NCBI GenBank assembly: GCA_020847695.1
Contig: JADLBP010000325.1
Coordinates: 1-40,522 of the forward strand
Source of the DNA: Planctomycetota bacterium
GTDB taxonomy: Bacteria > Planctomycetota > UBA1135 > GCA-002686595
Length of the DNA: 40,522 nt
Direction of reading: 5' to 3'
This document shows, in pieces, positions 1 to 7,786 of this stretch. How positions within the stretch are numbered: position 1 is the stretch's first letter; each line of letters opens with the position of its first letter. A program made the translations under genes and the position numbers. Under the pieces are notes generated by a model that saw only the letters and a list, made by a program, of their open reading frames with translations, did no database searches and had not been told where the DNA came from.

Positions 1-1866
1 CATCGTGTGGGCGGTCAGCGCGATCACCGGCAGCGTGCAGCCCTTCTCCCGCAGGCGATGCGTCGCGTCGTAGCCGTCGAGCTCCGGCATCTGCATGTCC
101 ATCAGGACGAGGTCGAACCTCGCGCGACCGGGCTCGTCGGCGAGCAGCGTCTCCACCGCACGGAGACCGTCGTCGACGATGACGACCTCGGCGCCGGCGC
201 GGCGCAGGTGGAGCGCGATCAAGCGCTGGTTGTCGCGGCCGTCCTCCGCGAGCAGGATGCGGGCGCCGGCGAGCGGCCGTTCCGCATCGCGCGCGTTCGG
301 CGCCGGCGCGGCGCCGGTCGAAGTCGCGGCCGCTTCCGGGGTCGCGGCGACGGCGGGAATCGAAGCGGACGTCGGCAGCGCGCCCGCGACGGTGCCGAGC
401 GCGGGCTCGTTCGAGCTGAAGTCGACCTGCGCGATCGGACCGAGCGGCAGCGTCAACGTGAACACGCTGCCGCGGCCGGCCTCGCTCGCCGCGACGAGCT
501 CGCCTCCGATGCACCGCGCGAGGTGCTTCGAGATCGTCAGGCCGAGCCCGGTGCCGCCGAAGCGCCGGGCCATCGTCTCGTCGGCTTGCGCGAACGGTCG
601 GAATACGCGCGCGAGCTGCTCGGGGGTCATGCCGATGCCGGTGTCCTCGACGGCGAAGACCAACGACGCGTCCGAGGCATTCGCGTCGAGCCGCAGCCGC
701 AGCGTGACCGAGCCCGTGTCGGTGAACTTGATCGCGTTGCCGACCAGGTTGATCAGGATCTGCCGCAGTCGCAACGGATCGCAGCGGATCGAGCTCGGCA
801 GCGCGGTCTCGACGATGCGCTCGAACAGGATGCCCTTCGCCCGCGCACGAACGTCCATCAGGCAACCGAGATCGTCGACGACGCGACGCGGATCGACGTC
901 GATCCGCTCGACGGTCATCGCGCCTGCCTCGATCTTCGAGACGTCGAGGATGTCGTTGATGATCGCGAGCAGGTGCTCGCCGTTGCGGTGGATCGTCTCG
1001 ACCGCAGCGGCGCGCTCTTCCGCGCTCTCGGCGCCGCCGTCGCGCAGGACCTCCGCGTAGCCGAGGATCGCGGTCATCGGCGTGCGCAGTTCGTGGCTCA
1101 TGTGAGCGACGAACTGGCTCTTCGCGCGATTGGAGGCTTGCTCCGCGAGCGAGCGCGCGCGCTCCTGCTCGAGCGCGGCGATCGTCCGACGGTCGCGCTC
1201 GCCGAGCGCGAAGACGATCCACGCGATCGACGTGACGACCCCGAGGCCGAGCGACAGGATCGCGAGCATCGCGAGCCTGCGATCCACCTTCTCGTTCTCG
1301 CGCGTCGCCCATTCGATCAACGCGTCCTGCGCGCGCTGGTTGCCCGCGGCGTAGAGCGCCTTGTCGCGAGCGTACGCCTCGCCGTCGAGCACCGCGCGCG
1401 CTTCGGCTCCACGGCCGGCGGCGACGAGCTCGAACGCTTCGGTTTCCATCGCGACCAGCCGCACGTTGGCCGCATCGGTGTCCTCGCCGACCTCGCGATC
1501 GAAGAGCAGCGGCGCGAGCTCGCGCAGCCGCACGATCGCGTCGTCGAGGTGCGCGACGTGTGCGTCGTAGCGCGCCTGCCAGCGAGGCTCGCCGGTCGCG
1601 GCCGACATGCTCGCCGACATCGTCAGCACCTCGTCGAGGTAGCGGATCTGCGCGGTCAGCGCGTGCACCTGGCGTTCGCGCGTCGCGAGCTCGCCGGTGC
1701 GTTCGTACGCGAGCTGGATCGTCAACCCCGCGCTCGCCGCGAGCAGCAACGACGCGCACAGCGCGACCACGAGAGCGAGCTTCGGTAGCACGTGGCGCGC
1801 ACCTTCGGTCGGCTGACCGTCGCTCGGAGGGAAACGCGGAGCGAATTCGGTAGCAGGGCTTTCCAT
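1..1866 (-). CDS. Hybrid sensor histidine kinase with C-terminal receiver (3' end cut by window edge)
   Basis: Read on the minus strand from ATG 1866-1864, the frame stays open for 622 codons to the window edge, so the C-terminus is missing. Two membrane segments (about residues 28-50 and 200-222) bracket a roughly 150-residue periplasmic helical region. A HisKA domain follows with the H-box MSHELRTPMTAILGYAE and phospho-acceptor His258. The ATPase domain shows an N-box (LINLVGNAIKFTD) and glycine boxes (EDTGIGM, GTGLGLTISK). An Ala/Pro-rich linker leads to a receiver domain with LMDMQMPELDGYDA, whose Asp590 is the expected phospho-acceptor. Family knowledge: such proteins sense an envelope signal, autophosphorylate on His and pass the phosphate to the attached receiver, often onward to an Hpt protein. 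The signal is unknown. The gene lies 81 nt downstream of the MFS gene on the same strand. The end of the receiver and any later domain are outside the window. Confidence 0.93.
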   Translation of the reverse strand, partial: MESPATEFAPRFPPSDGQPTEGARHVLPKLALVVALCASLLLAASAGLTIQLAYERTGELATRERQVHALTAQIRYLDEVLTMSASMSAATGEPRWQARYDAHVAHLDDAIVRLRELAPLLFDREVGEDTDAANVRLVAMETEAFELVAAGRGAEARAVLDGEAYARDKALYAAGNQRAQDALIEWATRENEKVDRRLAMLAILSLGLGVVTSIAWIVFALGERDRRTIAALEQERARSLAEQASNRAKSQFVAHMSHELRTPMTAILGYAEVLRDGGAESAEERAAAVETIHRNGEHLLAIINDILDVSKIEAGAMTVERIDVDPRRVVDDLGCLMDVRARAKGILFERIVETALPSSIRCDPLRLRQILINLVGNAIKFTDTGSVTLRLRLDANASDASLVFAVEDTGIGMTPEQLARVFRPFAQADETMARRFGGTGLGLTISKHLARCIGGELVAASEAGRGSVFTLTLPLGPIAQVDFSSNEPALGTVAGALPTSASIPAVAATPEAAATSTGAAPAPNARDAERPLAGARILLAEDGRDNQRLIALHLRRAGAEVVIVDDGLRAVETLLADEPGRARFDLVLMDMQMPELDGYDATHRLREKGCTLPVIALTAHTM

Positions 1867-1947
1867 GGGGAACGGCGCGCGACTCCGCGGCGATGCGCGG
1901 GCACGCTATCGGCGCCGTCGACGCCGCGAATGGATCCGCACTCCGTT

Positions 1948-3180
1948 TCAGCGCGTCGCCGACGCGGAAGGCTTTTCCGGTCCGGCGCCGGGCGCTCTCG
2001 CGCGAACGACGATCAGCAGCGCGACGCACGCGAGCGCCGCCGCCGCCGCGCCGAACCAGAACGGCGCCGCGTGACCGACCTCGTCCCAGAGATAGCCCGC
2101 CGCGACGCTCGCGATCAGCGTCGCGAAGCCGATCCCCATCCGATACGCGCCGATCGCAGTCGCCTTGAGCTCGCTCGGCGCCGCGTCGGCGATCAACGCG
2201 CTCGCGACGCCTTGCAGCAGCCCCATGTGCACTCCGTAGAGAGCGAACAACCACCACAAGTGCGCGCCGCCGAGCGCCGCGAACCCCGCGTAGACGCCGA
2301 CGAACAGCACGAGCCCGAGCGCGATCATCCGCTTGCGCCCGACGCGATCGCTCCAGGCGCCCGCCGGGTACGCAGCGAGCGAGTACACGAGGTTGTAGAG
2401 CGCGTAGGCGAGCACGACCGTGGTCGCGCCGAAGCCTTGGTCCTTGGCACGCAAGAGCAGGAACGTGTCGCTCGAGTTGCCGAGCGCGAAGAGCCACAGC
2501 ACGCCCGCGGTCGTCCAGAAGCGCGCGGGCAGGTCGCGAAAGCGCGCGCGGGCCCGATCCGCACTCACCGTTGCCTGCGCGCTCGCCGCGGGCTCGCGCA
2601 ACGTGAACGTGATCGCGACCGCGATCAGCGCGGGCACCGCGGCGAGCGCGAAGATCAGTCGGTACCGATCGCCGAGCCACGCGAGCAACCCGAGCGCGCA
2701 GAGCACCCCGACGAACGCGCCCGCCGTGTCCATCGAACGATGGAATCCGTAGGCGCGGCCGCGATGCTCCTTCGCGACGACGTCTGCGATCAGCGCATCG
2801 CGCGGCGCGGTGCGCACGCCCTTGCCGATGCGATCGAACACCCGCAGCGCGAGCACCGCCGGCCACGCGTACGCGAGCGCGAGCAACGGCTTCGACAACG
2901 CCGAGAGCGCGTACCCGAGCCGGACGAACGGCACGCGCTTCCTCAGGCGATCGGATCGGACGCCGGCGACGCCGGAGGTGAAAGCCACGGTGCCCTCGGC
3001 GGCGCCCTCGATCCAACCGAGCGCCTTGCCGGGCGCGCCGAGCGTCTCGCTGACGAACACCGGGATCAGCGGATAGAGCATCTCGCTCGCGACGTCGACG
3101 AGGAAGCTGATCCACCCGAGCCGCCGCACGGTCGGCGGCAGCGGCGACGCGTCCTTCGGCGGCTCCGCGGGCTCGTTCAC
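1948..3180 (-). CDS. Major facilitator superfamily transporter
   Basis: A 410-residue hydrophobic protein with about 12 predicted membrane helices, the normal MFS length. The motif GKGVRTAPRDALIAD at about residues 110-125 and RVGRKRM in the second half match the cytoplasmic loops of MFS drug/metabolite exporters. I chose the GTG at 3180-3178, giving VNEPAEPPK, because the in-frame upstream extension to 3285 is Arg-rich and unlike an MFS N-terminus, and because a TACGAT -10-like hexamer sits 6 nt before this GTG. Substrate cannot be read from the sequence. The gene ends 81 nt before the hybrid kinase, so the two may be co-transcribed. It is divergent from the ThuA/DUF1080 gene. Confidence 0.9.
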   Translation of the reverse strand: MNEPAEPPKDASPLPPTVRRLGWISFLVDVASEMLYPLIPVFVSETLGAPGKALGWIEGAAEGTVAFTSGVAGVRSDRLRKRVPFVRLGYALSALSKPLLALAYAWPAVLALRVFDRIGKGVRTAPRDALIADVVAKEHRGRAYGFHRSMDTAGAFVGVLCALGLLAWLGDRYRLIFALAAVPALIAVAITFTLREPAASAQATVSADRARARFRDLPARFWTTAGVLWLFALGNSSDTFLLLRAKDQGFGATTVVLAYALYNLVYSLAAYPAGAWSDRVGRKRMIALGLVLFVGVYAGFAALGGAHLWWLFALYGVHMGLLQGVASALIADAAPSELKATAIGAYRMGIGFATLIASVAAGYLWDEVGHAAPFWFGAAAAALACVALLIVVRARAPGAGPEKPSASATR

Positions 3181-3186
3181 GCGCGC

Positions 3187-3192
3187 ATCGTA
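3187..3192 (-). promoter_or_regulatory. -10-like hexamer TACGAT directly upstream of the MFS start
   Basis: On the minus strand TACGAT lies exactly 6 nt before the GTG at 3180, with no Shine-Dalgarno-like sequence in between. This spacing would start transcription at or next to the start codon, that is, a leaderless message. No clear -35 is visible. Confidence 0.3.
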
Positions 3193-3306
3193 CGCTCGGC
3201 GACCGCTTCGCGATCGCGGGCGGATCGGAGACCGACGGTCGGTCACGATCGGCGATCGAACGCGCGAAGCCGGCGCTCGACGCACGACGCGACCGCGCGA
3301 CGGGCA

Positions 3307-3312
3307 TAGAAT
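3307..3312 (+). promoter_or_regulatory. -10-like TAGAAT upstream of the ThuA/DUF1080 gene
   Basis: TAGAAT matches TATAAT in 5 of 6 positions and lies 29 nt before the ATG at 3342. A strong ribosome-binding site, AAGGAGG, follows at 3327-3333. No convincing -35 hexamer is seen at 16-18 nt spacing. Confidence 0.35.
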
Positions 3313-3341
3313 CGCGGGCTCTCTCCAAGGAGGTCCCCGTG

Positions 3342-4706
3342 ATGCCCGCCCTGTCCACCGCCCTGTTCGCGCTCTCTCTCGTCGCTTGCCAGGCGGAGAA
3401 GAAGCCCGCGCCGCTGCCCAAGGTGCTCTTCCTGACGCACTCCGCCGGCTTCGTGCACGACGTCGTCAAGCGTCCGAGCCCGAACGAGCTCGCGATCGCC
3501 GAGCGCGCGTTGATCGAAGCCGCGCGCGGCCGCTACGACGTGCGCTGCACGCAGGATTGCTCGGAGATCACCGCGGAGACGCTCGCCGGGGTGCAGGCGG
3601 TGTGCTTCTACACCACCGGTGAGCTTCCGATCAGCGAAGCGGGCAAGAGCGCGTTGATGACCTGGCTCCAGAACGGCGGCGCGTTCGTCGGGCTGCACTG
3701 CGCGACCGACACCTTCTACCAGTACCAGCCGTACGTCGACATGATCGGCGGGCTCTTCAACGGTCACCCGTGGCACCAGCCGGTGCGCGTGCTCGTCGAA
3801 GCGAACGATCACCCGGCGACCGCGAAGCTGCCCAATCCGATCGAGATCACCGACGAGATCTATCAGTTCAAGGATTGGCAACGCCATCCGCTCGAGGTGC
3901 TGCTCACGCTCGATCCCTCGTCGGTCGAGATCGTCAAGGGCGCGCGCGCCGACGGCGACTACGCGGTGTCGTGGTGCAAGCCGTGGGGCCGCGGTCGCGT
4001 GTTCTACACGTCGCTCGGTCACCGCGAGGAAGTGTGGGCGAACCCGGTGTATCGCGAGCACGTGCTCGGCGGTCTCGAATGGGCGCTGCGCGGACCGGAC
4101 TACTCCGCGCACGCGCCGAAGCGCGCGACCGTGCTCTTCGACGGCAAGGATCTCGGCGCGTTCGCAACGCGCGACGGCGCGGCGGCGACGTGGAAGCTCG
4201 CCGACGGCTACGCGGAGGTCAACGGAGGAGGCGACGTCGTGTCCAAGGCGACGTTCGGCGACGCGCTCTTCCACGTCGAGTTCCGCTCGCCCGACATGGG
4301 CGCGCAAGCGAAGGGCCAGGAGCGCGGCAACAGCGGCGTCTACCTGCAAGGCCGCTACGAACTCCAGGTGCTCGATTCGTTCGGCCTGAAGCCCGAGCTC
4401 GGCGACTGCGGCGCGATCTACGGCAAGAAGGTGCCGGACGTCAACGCGTGCAAGCCGGCGGGGGAGTGGCAGAGCTACGACATCCGCTTCACGGCGCCGC
4501 GCTTCGACGCGAGCGGCGCGAAGACCGCGAACGCGAGGGTGTCGGTGTGGCAGAACGGCATCCCGATCCACAGGGACGTCGAGATCGACGGCCCGACCGG
4601 CGGCGCGATCGGCCAAGCGGAAGCCGCGACCGGCCCGCTGCTCTTGCAGGACCACGGCAATCCGGTGCGCTACCGCAACGTCTGGGTGCTGCCGATCGGG
4701 GGCTGA
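3342..4706 (+). CDS. Secreted ThuA-domain / DUF1080 (3-keto-disaccharide hydrolase-like) fusion protein
   Basis: A 454-residue protein whose N-terminus (hydrophobic stretch ending SLVACQ) looks like a lipoprotein signal. Residues about 25-250 form a ThuA-type glutamine-amidotransferase-like fold, with PKVLFLTHSAGFVHD at the start and GGAFVGLHCATDTFY in the middle. Residues about 260-454 are a DUF1080 concanavalin-like domain (VLFDGKDLGAF, RGNSGVYLQGRYELQVLDS, HGNPVRYRNVWVLPI). Both domains are abundant in planctomycetes and are linked to carbohydrate turnover; DUF1080 members act on 3-keto-glycosides. AAGGAGG at 3327-3333 serves either GTG 3339 or ATG 3342; I chose the ATG at 8 nt spacing. 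It converges on the next gene with only 10 nt between stop codons. Its last 106 bp recur almost exactly at 7371-7476. Confidence 0.92.
   Translation: MPALSTALFALSLVACQAEKKPAPLPKVLFLTHSAGFVHDVVKRPSPNELAIAERALIEAARGRYDVRCTQDCSEITAETLAGVQAVCFYTTGELPISEAGKSALMTWLQNGGAFVGLHCATDTFYQYQPYVDMIGGLFNGHPWHQPVRVLVEANDHPATAKLPNPIEITDEIYQFKDWQRHPLEVLLTLDPSSVEIVKGARADGDYAVSWCKPWGRGRVFYTSLGHREEVWANPVYREHVLGGLEWALRGPDYSAHAPKRATVLFDGKDLGAFATRDGAAATWKLADGYAEVNGGGDVVSKATFGDALFHVEFRSPDMGAQAKGQERGNSGVYLQGRYELQVLDSFGLKPELGDCGAIYGKKVPDVNACKPAGEWQSYDIRFTAPRFDASGAKTANARVSVWQNGIPIHRDVEIDGPTGGAIGQAEAATGPLLLQDHGNPVRYRNVWVLPIGG
4601..4706 (+). repeat. Direct repeat, copy A (3' end of the ThuA/DUF1080 gene)
   Basis: These 106 bp match 7371-7476 with an offset of 2770 and only two differences: t4661 against c7431 and c4697 against t7467. 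Both are third-position changes that keep Asn and Ile. The two copies are in direct orientation and enclose the 850-residue gene on the opposite strand. Confidence 0.95.
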
Positions 4707-4716
4707 GCACGGCCGC

Positions 4717-7269
4717 TCAGCGCGCGGGCGGTCCGAGCCTCGCGATTGCGGCGGCGACGATCGCGGGATCGAGCGCGAGCTCGAAGCGTTGTTCGCCGCT
4801 CGTGTCGAGCACGCGCAGCGCGAGTCTCGGTGCGTCCAACGTCGTCCGCGCGCCGCGGTCTTCGGCGGCAGTCGACGCGATCCGCCACCAGACGACGTAA
4901 TCGCCGGGGCTTCCGAGCGTCGCGCGCGCGACGCCGTCGTTTTCGAACACCGCGATCGGCCGGCTTTCGACGCGCTCGAGCTGCGCGGACTCGGCGCCGC
5001 GGCGAAGCACCGCTTCGAGTCGGAAGTCGCCGGTCGGGAGCGATGCCGAGCTCGTGAGTGCGAGCCGCACGTCGAGTCCAGGCGCGAGCCGCAACATGGT
5101 CTCCCGCGTCGTGGTGGTCAGTTCCTGCGTACGTCGGCCGGGTGCACCGACGACCAAATCCACGCTCTCGGAGGTCGTCAGCACGCGCGCGACGCCATCG
5201 ACGATCGTGCTTTCACGCCATTCGTCGGAGCTGCCTGTCGCGCGCGACACGACGGTGCCGCGCGCGATCGGCGCGTCGCCGTCGCCGAACACGCGGCACG
5301 TGAACTCATCGATCCGACCGCGCAGATCGACCACGAGCAGCCGCGGATCGGGCTCGCGCGCCGCGACGCGCGCGCCCGCAATCGTCATCAGTGCCCCCGG
5401 ACCGCGCAGCCGGTACTCGAAGTCGTAGGTACCGGGTCGCAGGTCGCTGAAGTAGTACCGGAGTCCGCGGGGTGGCTCGAACGAGGTGACGACTTCCGCG
5501 GTGACTTCCGAGCCGTCCGCGCGGCGGGCGACGACCGCGAGCTCGCGATCGGTCAGTCCGGGATCGACGAGCAGTGCGCCGGTGAAGTTCGCCCCGCGGT
5601 CGAGCACGAGCTCCAGGCCCTCCGTGCCGACGTCGACGCGCACCGGCGCGAGCGGGAGGTAGCGATCATCCTGGACGTACACGCCGGTGAAGTCGCGCGT
5701 GAGCCGACCGCGGAGCTCGAACGCGCCCTCGGTGTCCGTCCGCGTGCCGCCGGTCTCCGGCGAGCCGATGAATGGATCGGAACCCGGGTCGTCGGAGCTC
5801 CGCCACGCGACCACGCTCGCGCCTCCGACGGGTTCGCCGGCATCGTCGATCACTCGACCGCCCGCGATCAACGGTGGGCGCGTCAGCGTCACATCGCCTA
5901 GATCGTGGCGGCCGGGCGCGAGTTCGCCGTCGAGCTCGACGTCCGCGTCCGGCACGTCCGGGCCGAACGGCAAGTCGAGCGCGAACGTGATCCGCCGCTT
6001 GCCTGCGCCGGTCCACGACGCGGGAAGCGCCACGGCGAGCGTGGCGTCGGAATCGCTCTTCACGACGAGCATGTATCCGTAGCTTCGTCCATCGGCCTCG
6101 AAGCGTGGCGTGACGCGGATGCGTCGCTCGGCGAGCGCGAGCCCGGCAGCGTCGAAGAGACGTGCGGCGACGATCGGCGCTTCGCTCGACGGCGCGAGCT
6201 CGAGGTACGCGCGCTCGCCCGGCTTGGTCGGGCCGACGCCGTGCGCCTCGGGGACCGTCTCGCCGGAATTGGAACGGAGGCGCGCGCGGAGCTCGGCGCC
6301 GAGCGCGACCAACGGGAACTCCACCACGCCTGCAATCGTCGCCGCTTGCAGGGCGCGCGTGTAGTCGCTCGCGAGCGCGAGCTCGACCTCGCGCGCGAGC
6401 GGTTCGAGCTCGCCTCGGGCGTCGCGCACCGTGACGGACACGGAGCCGGTCGGCGGCAGGTCGAAGCGCAGCGGCTCGCCGCCGAGTTCTGCGCTCGTCA
6501 CCGCGCGTTCGAGCGGCGGGTCGAGCAGCGCCTCGACGCGGAGCACGCACTCGCTGTCCGGGTCGCTCGCGAACAACCCGGATGCGTGGGGGATGACCGC
6601 GACACCGTCCTCCGAGCGCGTGACTCCGCTGAGCGCTCTCGACGGGCCGCCGGCGCCACCGCGCGCATCGATCGCATGCAGTCGAACGACCACACCGCCG
6701 CGCGGTCTCCCGTCGACGCCGAAGACCTGCGCGCGGAGCTCGGAGTCGCGCGCGAGCTCGATCACCAACGCGTCTTGGTCGCGGAGTCTGCTCTCCCCGC
6801 TGGCGGAGCCGTCGCTCGCGAGGACCCACGCGCCCGGCTGCACGGAGGGCTCCGGTCTCGGCACGCGCACCTCGCCGTGCTCGTCGGTGCGGAACGCTCG
6901 CCCGAGCTCGTCGGCGACGCGTTCGCGCAGTGCGCGATCGTGCCAGATCCACGGCGTCCAGCACTCCGTGACGCCGTCGTCGAGCCAGAGCACTCGCGCG
7001 TTCACGACCGGCGATCGCGTTCCGTCCTGGACGACGCGTACGAGCACGCCGTCTTCGACGGTCGGTCGCACATCGACCCCGATCCGTTGCGCAGCCTCGG
7101 TCTCCGCCGCCGACGGCTCGATCGCGACGGCGCGCGCGGCTGCGGAGTCACCTGCGACCTCGGTCGGTCTTGCAGCGGCCCCAGGCGCCACCGAGCGGAA
7201 CACGTACACCGACGCCGTCGCGAGCGCGAGCAGGAGCGCGACGAGGAGGGACTGTCGACGGCCAGGCAT
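4717..7269 (-). CDS. Membrane-anchored carboxypeptidase-regulatory-like (Cna-B-like) repeat protein
   Basis: An 850-residue protein starting MPGRRQ with one hydrophobic segment (about residues 7-25), most simply an uncleaved anchor or signal with the rest outside the cytoplasm. The body is beta-rich and has no recognisable catalytic motif. Repeated patterns such as IAGGRVIDDAGEPVGGASV (about residue 465) followed by TDTEGAFELRGRL are characteristic of carboxypeptidase-regulatory/Cna-B beta-sandwich units; similar units seem to lie near residues 70-140 and 185-225. Such proteins are common in planctomycetes and probably have structural or ligand-binding roles; the exact function is unknown. 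A TAGGAT -10-like hexamer (minus strand, 7305-7300) precedes the ATG. The gene sits precisely between the two direct repeats made from the end of its convergent neighbour. Confidence 0.8.
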   Translation of the reverse strand: MPGRRQSLLVALLLALATASVYVFRSVAPGAAARPTEVAGDSAAARAVAIEPSAAETEAAQRIGVDVRPTVEDGVLVRVVQDGTRSPVVNARVLWLDDGVTECWTPWIWHDRALRERVADELGRAFRTDEHGEVRVPRPEPSVQPGAWVLASDGSASGESRLRDQDALVIELARDSELRAQVFGVDGRPRGGVVVRLHAIDARGGAGGPSRALSGVTRSEDGVAVIPHASGLFASDPDSECVLRVEALLDPPLERAVTSAELGGEPLRFDLPPTGSVSVTVRDARGELEPLAREVELALASDYTRALQAATIAGVVEFPLVALGAELRARLRSNSGETVPEAHGVGPTKPGERAYLELAPSSEAPIVAARLFDAAGLALAERRIRVTPRFEADGRSYGYMLVVKSDSDATLAVALPASWTGAGKRRITFALDLPFGPDVPDADVELDGELAPGRHDLGDVTLTRPPLIAGGRVIDDAGEPVGGASVVAWRSSDDPGSDPFIGSPETGGTRTDTEGAFELRGRLTRDFTGVYVQDDRYLPLAPVRVDVGTEGLELVLDRGANFTGALLVDPGLTDRELAVVARRADGSEVTAEVVTSFEPPRGLRYYFSDLRPGTYDFEYRLRGPGALMTIAGARVAAREPDPRLLVVDLRGRIDEFTCRVFGDGDAPIARGTVVSRATGSSDEWRESTIVDGVARVLTTSESVDLVVGAPGRRTQELTTTTRETMLRLAPGLDVRLALTSSASLPTGDFRLEAVLRRGAESAQLERVESRPIAVFENDGVARATLGSPGDYVVWWRIASTAAEDRGARTTLDAPRLALRVLDTSGEQRFELALDPAIVAAAIARLGPPAR

Positions 7270-7327
7270 GGAGCACCGCCGGGATGCGGCGCATCGGCGA
7301 TCCTACCCCGGCACGACGATGGCCCCC

Positions 7328-7356
7328 GAGTTCCGTCGACCGTCGAATCGGAACTC
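7328..7356. repeat. 29-bp interrupted palindrome abutting the duplicated fragment
   Basis: GAGTTCCG (7328-7335) is the exact reverse complement of CGGAACTC (7349-7356). Between them TCGAC (7336-7340) and GTCGA (7342-7346) form a second, nested inverted pair. The palindrome ends at 7356 and the duplicated DUF1080 fragment begins at 7357. It lies between the sbtB stop and the start of the 850-residue gene, so it could be an operator, a hairpin in the sbtB transcript, or a scar of the rearrangement. Confidence 0.6.
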
Positions 7357-7476
7357 GAGCTCGGCGACTGCGGCGCGATCGGCCAAGCGGAAGCCGCGAC
7401 CGGCCCGCTGCTCTTGCAGGACCACGGCAACCCGGTGCGCTACCGCAACGTCTGGGTGCTGCCGATTGGGGGCTGA
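7357..7476 (+). pseudogene. Truncated, internally deleted copy of the 3' end of the ThuA/DUF1080 gene
   Basis: This 120-bp fragment joins 24 bp identical to 4395-4418 (encoding ELGDCGAI) directly to a 106-bp copy of 4601-4706, sharing 10 bp at the join, and ends with the same stop codon. The missing DNA is 192 bp, exactly 64 codons, so the reading frame is preserved. The junction is an 11-bp microhomology, GCGGCGCGATC, present in the parent at 4408-4418 and 4600-4610. The two mismatches to the parent are synonymous. No start codon with a ribosome-binding site is seen, so the fragment is most likely not translated. Confidence 0.88.
7371..7476 (+). repeat. Direct repeat, copy B
   Basis: Matches 4601-4706 at 104 of 106 positions, same orientation. 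It ends at the TGA, 3 nt before the convergent sbtB stop codon. Confidence 0.95.
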
Positions 7477-7479
7477 CGC

Positions 7480-7782
7480 TCAGACGTACTTGTCGCCGCG
7501 CACGACGTGGACTTCGTCGACGTACGCGACGACGGCGAAGTGCTCGAAGTAGTCGCGCGCGAGCACCGCGAGGATCGCGTCCGCGACCGCGGGAGAGACC
7601 AGCGACTCGAGCTTGACGTTCGCGCCTTCCCAGTCGCTCGCGCGCACGCCGCGCGAGCCTTCGCCGCTGCACGCGATGCGGGTGAAGCCCTTCGCGCCGG
7701 CCGCGCGGATCAGCGCGACCAAGCGCGATTCGAGCACCGCTTCGCCGACGATGGTGACGCGCTTCAACGCGACGGTGCGCAC
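7480..7782 (-). CDS. sbtB: SbtB-like PII-family regulator of the bicarbonate transporter
   Basis: A 100-residue protein with the SbtB pattern: KRVTIVGEAVLESRLVALI at the N-terminus, then GSRGVR in the T-loop region and VKLESLV in the core beta-strand. SbtB is a trimeric PII-like protein that binds adenine nucleotides and controls the sodium/bicarbonate symporter SbtA. The location immediately after sbtA supports the call strongly. Unlike many cyanobacterial SbtB proteins, this one ends GDKYV and lacks the C-terminal Cys-Gly-Pro-x-Gly-Cys loop, so a redox-controlled apyrase function is unlikely. The start is uncertain: GTG 7782 begins just after the sbtA stop and gives the usual short lead-in, while an ATG at 7815 would overlap sbtA by 29 nt. 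Neither has a clear Shine-Dalgarno. Confidence 0.85.
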   Translation of the reverse strand: MRTVALKRVTIVGEAVLESRLVALIRAAGAKGFTRIACSGEGSRGVRASDWEGANVKLESLVSPAVADAILAVLARDYFEHFAVVAYVDEVHVVRGDKYV

Positions 7783-7786
7783 GGGA

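Noticed and set aside
7-1788. 593-codon open frame on the plus strand
   Set aside because: It lies opposite the hybrid kinase, is dominated by Arg, Asp and Glu, and has no domain; it is a high-GC antisense shadow.
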